Assembly (NCBI GenBank): GCA_005789925.1
Contig: SXWG01000053.1
Coordinates: 1 to 17,603, forward strand
DNA length: 17,603 nucleotides
Origin: Actinomycetota bacterium
GTDB lineage: Bacteria > Actinomycetota > Acidimicrobiia > Acidimicrobiales > Ilumatobacteraceae
Direction of reading: 5' to 3'
Below, piece after piece: positions 14,263-17,603 of the stretch. Both the position numbers and the translations under genes were made by a program. Each line of letters starts with the position of its first letter. The first letter of the stretch is position 1. The notes beneath the pieces were generated by a model. That model ran no database searches, was not told the DNA's origin, and worked only from the letters and a program-made list of their open reading frames with translations.

Positions 14263-14787
14263 TCAGTCAAGACCGATGCGGCGACTTTCTCCGAGCGGAA
14301 CCGCATCGTCTTGCAATTTGCGATACTCCGCGAGAGCACGCTTTCGCTGATCGTCGGTCATGCGGTCGAACATCAGCACACCGTTCAGATGGTCAAGTTC
14401 GTGCTGAAAGAGACGTGCCAACAGTTCGTCGGCCTCGATCTGGACCTCGTTGCCATCGAGATCGAGCCCCTTGAGCAACACTTCCTTCGGGCGGACCATC
14501 TCGACATACAGGCCGGGAATGGACAGACAACCCTCGTCGTACACCCACTCACCAGACGACTCGACGATGACCGGGTTGACGAGCACTGTCGGCTCGTCAT
14601 CGATGTCATAGACAAACACCTGCTTCTGGACTCCGATCTGTGGAGCAGCGAGCCCAAGACCGGGTGCCCGGTACATGGCCTGCAACATCGAGTCAGCCAA
14701 TCGCACGATCTTTCCGTCGATGTTGTCGACGTTCGCAGCGACGGTGGCAAGAACCGGATCTCCGTATGTACGAATGTCGTAACCCAT
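14263..14787 (-). CDS. def: Peptide deformylase
   Basis: Metal-dependent hydrolase that removes the formyl group from new proteins, partner of fmt directly downstream. The 174 residues carry all three motifs: GLGLAAPQIG (43-52), EGCLSIPG (85-92) with the metal-binding cysteine 87, and HELDHLNG (129-136) with the two histidine ligands and the catalytic Glu130. The ATG at 14787 matches the family start (YDIRTYGDPVL). A longer frame to 14838 adds 17 unconserved residues. There is no Shine-Dalgarno sequence. TAGCCT on the minus strand (14800-14795) ends seven bases before the ATG, so a leaderless transcript is likely and this is probably the operon's first gene. Confidence 0.95.
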   Translation of the reverse strand: MGYDIRTYGDPVLATVAANVDNIDGKIVRLADSMLQAMYRAPGLGLAAPQIGVQKQVFVYDIDDEPTVLVNPVIVESSGEWVYDEGCLSIPGLYVEMVRPKEVLLKGLDLDGNEVQIEADELLARLFQHELDHLNGVLMFDRMTDDQRKRALAEYRKLQDDAVPLGESRRIGLD

Positions 14788-14794
14788 ATCTGGC

Positions 14795-14800
14795 AGGCTA
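14795..14800 (-). promoter_or_regulatory. Putative -10 box of the def operon
   Basis: TAGCCT fits the TANNNT -10 consensus and ends seven bases upstream of the def ATG, placing transcription start at or next to the start codon. No convincing -35 is visible. The same arrangement is seen before argC, yqgE and the DUF1844 gene. Confidence 0.5.
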
Positions 14801-14847
14801 CCGACGGACACTGTGGCTCGCCTGCCGCACGTCTCCATGTGGAGCCG

Positions 14848-15543
14848 ATGAACGCCGAATCAGAACGTGACCCCAACGCGGGCACACCCAGCGACATGAC
14901 GTCAGGTGACGACCACGACCACTACTTTTCGACGACACCTCGATCAACCTCTCGGCCCCTTTCGTATTTACTTCGGACCGTGAAGGGTCGAATGACCGTC
15001 ACGACCGACTCGGGCACCTTCAGCTACGGACATCTCGACAAAGGCACCAAACTGTTGCTTGACCAGCTACTCACCGCGACACCACCACTTCCAGATGGAC
15101 CCCTGCTCGACGTCGGATGCGGAGCCGGCCCGATCGCCTTGTCATTGGCTGCGCGATTTCCCGATCGAGTCGTATACGCGGTCGACGTCAACGAACGTGC
15201 CGTCGAGTTGTGCAGATTGAATGCTGCAACCAACGGTCTCGACAATGTTGTCGTCGCCCTACCTGAGCAAGTCCCTTCAGATGTCTCGTTCGCGGGAATC
15301 TGGTCGAATCCTCCGATCCGCGGTGGCAAAGATCTTCTCCATTCGATACTGCGCACCTGGCTCACGCGCCTTGCGCCAGAGGGTTACGGTCGCCTCATCG
15401 TTCACAAGAACCTCGGAAGTGATTCGTTGCAGAAGTGGCTCGTGTCTGTCGGCTTCGAGTGTGAGCGCGTGTCAAGTAGATCCGGATTTCGCCTCTTGCA
15501 CGTCACGGCACACACAGACGCGCACACGAGTGGCGACTCGTGA
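14848..15543 (+). CDS. RsmC/RlmG-type class I methyltransferase
   Basis: A 231-residue methyltransferase of the MTS (RsmC-like) family, which usually methylates guanine N2 in rRNA. The N-terminal part has HYFSTTPRSTSRPLSYLLRT (25-44) and FSYGHLDKGTKLLL (58-71), typical of the actinobacterial subgroup. The SAM domain shows LLDVGCGAGPIALSLAARFP (86-105), AVDVNERAVELCRLNA (111-126) and the catalytic SNPPIRGGK (153-161, NPP[FYI] motif). Whether the target is 16S or 23S rRNA, or something else, is not decidable here. The ATG at 14848 has GGAG only three bases away; an ATG at 14896 is a possible alternative. It is divergent from def and converges on priA with 13 bases between stops. The upstream extension of the frame over def is a shadow. 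Confidence 0.88.
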   Translation: MNAESERDPNAGTPSDMTSGDDHDHYFSTTPRSTSRPLSYLLRTVKGRMTVTTDSGTFSYGHLDKGTKLLLDQLLTATPPLPDGPLLDVGCGAGPIALSLAARFPDRVVYAVDVNERAVELCRLNAATNGLDNVVVALPEQVPSDVSFAGIWSNPPIRGGKDLLHSILRTWLTRLAPEGYGRLIVHKNLGSDSLQKWLVSVGFECERVSSRSGFRLLHVTAHTDAHTSGDS

Positions 15544-15556
15544 ACGCCGCTGGGTG

Positions 15557-17305
15557 TCACTGCCGGTAGGGCTCGACGGCGAGTCGAATACGACGACCTG
15601 CAACCATCCTCGCGTGGTCGAGAGACAACCGCATCGTGTCCTCATCGGCAAAGCGAAGCATCACCCGATCTTGCGAGACTCTCGCCATCGACGCGCCAAG
15701 TGGCAACTGCACTTCATCGAGACGCTCGACCTCACCGGTCGCCTCAACGACGATGCTGAACGGCGGAAGGCTCAGGGATTGTCGCATCGCCAACTCAGAG
15801 TCAAGGGCCTCGTCGACAGAGCCGCTGACGAGTGCTGCGATGAGGGGATGTGAAGGCTCACGGCTTTGGATGATGATGCGACCTCTGGGACCGACGAGTC
15901 GGGCTGCGCGAGACACCATGCTCAATGTCGTCGACGTGGCATCGAGCCGACCTGATTCCAACTCGATGTCGATGTCAAGAAAACACACCGTCTGTGCATC
16001 GTCCACTCGATGAAGACACGCTTCCGTGTCGACCACGACGTCACCACGACCTGGTCCATGATGCGCGAGATCGACGACCTTCCCGCCCGATGTGACCGCA
16101 AGTTGTTCCCGCACATTGGTCGCACCCAGCCTGACGTTGCGGAATGACGTGCGCCCACAGCCTTGACACAATGCTGCGCGGCTGCTCTCACAGCGTGGAC
16201 ACCGAAAAGTCTCGTCGTCATGCTGCGACACGACTGCGGTGCAGCGCTCGCACCGTTGCACAGCCGCGCACGCAGCACACGCCAACAACCGCGCACGCCC
16301 TTTTGCATTGAGGACCATCACCGTCGTCGATCCATCGCCATCTGCGGAAGCCACTTCCAGAATTGGTCGGGTGAGGAGATTCGAACGCAGGCCGCCAGTC
16401 ATGTCTGGATCAAGCAAATCCACCACTTCGATCGTGGGCCATCGCCCATCGCGTTCGAAGTGAACGATGTTCGGAAATTGCCCCCGCGCCTTCAACGAGC
16501 CAAAAGTCGACGTCGCCACGACGCGAGCACCAGCCGCGCGTGCACGCCGACATGCCACATCGACCACATTCCAGGTCGGCACGCGTTCTTCCCAGTGAGC
16601 CTCATCATGTTCATCAACGATGACGATGGATGTGAGTTCGGGACATGGAGCCCACACGGCAGAACGTGGCCCGATGACAACGTCGACACCAGCAAAAGCT
16701 TCTGACCAGTCAGCGGGGTGCACGGCAACGGTGAAACCACGGCGACGCAGCGAAGCAGCACCGCGCATCACCATCTTCACTGTCGGACAGATGACAAGTG
16801 TCGGCCCGCTTCGTGCGCATCGTTCGACGATCGACATCACCGACGTCGACGGTGGCGACACCACGAGCACGTCCCCAACAGGCAATGTCTCGGACCCGTC
16901 AAGAGGGTTCGTTGCTCTCGACGAACCACGACGGCGCGCAGTGCCCCGCGCAAGACGAACTTTCGGGGCCGAGGCCGACACCAGCACCGATCGCCAACTA
17001 CCGCCCCATCGGCGAGCAACTTCTCCCGTGAGAGCGACGAGCTCTGACACAACGCCGACACCTGACAGCGCCAGTATCGGACTGAGCGTGAACGATTGTG
17101 CGCGACCGTTGTCGGTGTGGTCAGTGTCGTGTTGCCCGAGACCCACGACCCAACCGCCGACACGGCGGTTGTTCAGGATGATGCGAACTTTGTCGCCGAC
17201 CCCAATTGTCGAAACAAACTTGTCAGGTACGGCGTAATCGAAGACCTTGTCCACTCCGGACACATCGGGTACGACCCGTGCGACGAGAAGCGGCGCCGAT
17301 GTCAG
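15557..17305 (-). CDS. priA: Primosomal protein N' (PriA), helicase-degenerate, likely CTG start
   Basis: PriA restarts collapsed replication forks. This one is a degenerate actinobacterial type. The 3'-DNA-binding domain is at the N-terminus (ARVVPDVSGVDKVFDYAVP). Where helicases have GxTGSGKT, this protein has only a VVSPPSTS stretch, so no Walker A is seen. Motif II is VIVDEHDEAH. Eight cysteines in CxxC pairs (CAAC, CERC, CPRC, CQGC) form the zinc-binding region. No recognisable motifs V/VI remain, so ATP-driven unwinding is unlikely. The first standard start is GTG at 17263, but conserved residues LLVARVVPD lie upstream with no ATG/GTG/TTG. CTG at 17305-17303 overlaps the metK stop (CTGA) and gives 582 residues. 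Annotation pipelines would probably use the GTG. Confidence 0.88.
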   Translation of the reverse strand: MTSAPLLVARVVPDVSGVDKVFDYAVPDKFVSTIGVGDKVRIILNNRRVGGWVVGLGQHDTDHTDNGRAQSFTLSPILALSGVGVVSELVALTGEVARRWGGSWRSVLVSASAPKVRLARGTARRRGSSRATNPLDGSETLPVGDVLVVSPPSTSVMSIVERCARSGPTLVICPTVKMVMRGAASLRRRGFTVAVHPADWSEAFAGVDVVIGPRSAVWAPCPELTSIVIVDEHDEAHWEERVPTWNVVDVACRRARAAGARVVATSTFGSLKARGQFPNIVHFERDGRWPTIEVVDLLDPDMTGGLRSNLLTRPILEVASADGDGSTTVMVLNAKGRARLLACAACAAVQRCERCTAVVSQHDDETFRCPRCESSRAALCQGCGRTSFRNVRLGATNVREQLAVTSGGKVVDLAHHGPGRGDVVVDTEACLHRVDDAQTVCFLDIDIELESGRLDATSTTLSMVSRAARLVGPRGRIIIQSREPSHPLIAALVSGSVDEALDSELAMRQSLSLPPFSIVVEATGEVERLDEVQLPLGASMARVSQDRVMLRFADEDTMRLSLDHARMVAGRRIRLAVEPYRQ

Positions 17306-17603
17306 AGGCGTGCGGCCGACTTGAACTCGGCGAGACGGCTCAGTTGTTCCCAGGTGAACTCTGGCAACGGTCGACCAAAGTGACCGTACGCAGCGGTCTT
17401 CTTGTAAATCGGTCGCTTGAGGTTGAGGTCACGCACGATCGCTGCCGGACGAAGGTCGAATGTGGCGCGCACTGCGTCTTCGATCGACTCTTCGCTGATG
17501 GTGTTGGTACCGAATGTCTCGACGAGGATGCTGACGGGTTGAGCCATGCCAATGGCGTACGCAACTTGCACTTCACACCGCGATGCGGCACCGGCTGCTA
17601 CCA
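17302..17603 (-). CDS. metK: S-adenosylmethionine synthase, C-terminal part
   Basis: C-terminal 99 residues of MetK, which makes SAM from methionine and ATP; the N-terminal three quarters lie beyond the right edge. Diagnostic segments are CEVQVAYAIGMAQPVSI, ETFGTNTISEE, FDLRPAAIVRDL, RPIYKKTAAYGHFGR and the final FTWEQ. The reading frame enters at position 17601 without an interruption and ends at the TGA at 17304-17302. It is upstream of priA in the same direction, with a likely 4-base overlap. metK-priA is a recurring actinobacterial pair. Confidence 0.96.
   Translation of the reverse strand, partial: VAAGAASRCEVQVAYAIGMAQPVSILVETFGTNTISEESIEDAVRATFDLRPAAIVRDLNLKRPIYKKTAAYGHFGRPLPEFTWEQLSRLAEFKSAARL

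Noticed and set aside
14086..14847. Upstream part of a long plus-strand frame (14086-15543) joined to the RsmC-like gene
   Set aside because: It runs antisense over def and fmt, which carry all catalytic motifs; the upstream residues resemble no domain. Only 14848-15543 is kept.
1..17603. CRISPR arrays, tRNA or rRNA genes, IS elements, toxin-antitoxin or defence systems
   Set aside because: No spaced direct repeats, cloverleaf sequences, transposase motifs or defence domains were seen; nearly the whole window is explained by conserved housekeeping genes.

Overview
The window looks like ordinary chromosomal core DNA from a moderately GC-rich actinobacterium. Gene order resembles the mycobacterial/streptomycete infC-rpmI-rplT-tsnR-pheST-arg region, and several protein N-termini (ArgF, IF3, HisG) suggest the class Acidimicrobiia. 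That class-level placement is inference from remembered family features, not from a search. Genes are very tightly packed: many start and stop codons overlap by 1-4 bases. Several promoter-proximal genes have no Shine-Dalgarno sequence but carry a TANNNT -10 box about 7-9 bases before the start codon, which suggests leaderless mRNAs.

Region 1 (1-4407, minus strand) is an arginine operon read argC-argB-argD-argF-argR, with argR cut by the left window edge. argJ, usually between argC and argB in actinobacteria, is absent. The argC start is divergent from a yqgE/algH-family gene (4430-5002, plus). The 22-bp gap and the first yqgE codons hold two palindromes with ARG-box geometry, over what looks like a shared bidirectional -10 element.

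Region 2 (5006-10377, minus strand) is a translation operon: infC, rpmI, rplT, a SpoU/TrmH rRNA methyltransferase gene, pheS and pheT. infC has no ATG, GTG or TTG before its conserved N-terminus and appears to start at ATA. It follows a roughly 200-nt leader with a hairpin over a strong purine-rich SD and an AUU-initiated four-codon mini-ORF. A DUF1844-type gene (10605-10955, plus) is divergent from infC.

Region 3 (10999-14787, minus strand) runs def, fmt, mog/moaB-like, hisG, a small degenerate cold-shock-like gene and a class I SAM methyltransferase gene. def and fmt supply the formylation/deformylation pair of bacterial translation. The other genes are unrelated passengers.

Region 4 holds an RsmC-type methyltransferase gene (14848-15543, plus), convergent with priA, and the 3' part of metK (minus). 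priA encodes a helicase-degenerate PriA and seems to need a CTG start overlapping the metK stop.

I found no tRNA, rRNA, CRISPR, IS element, phage or defence system, and no gene-free stretch above 300 bases. The most interesting signals are regulatory: the argC/yqgE operator, the infC leader and start codon, and the priA start.
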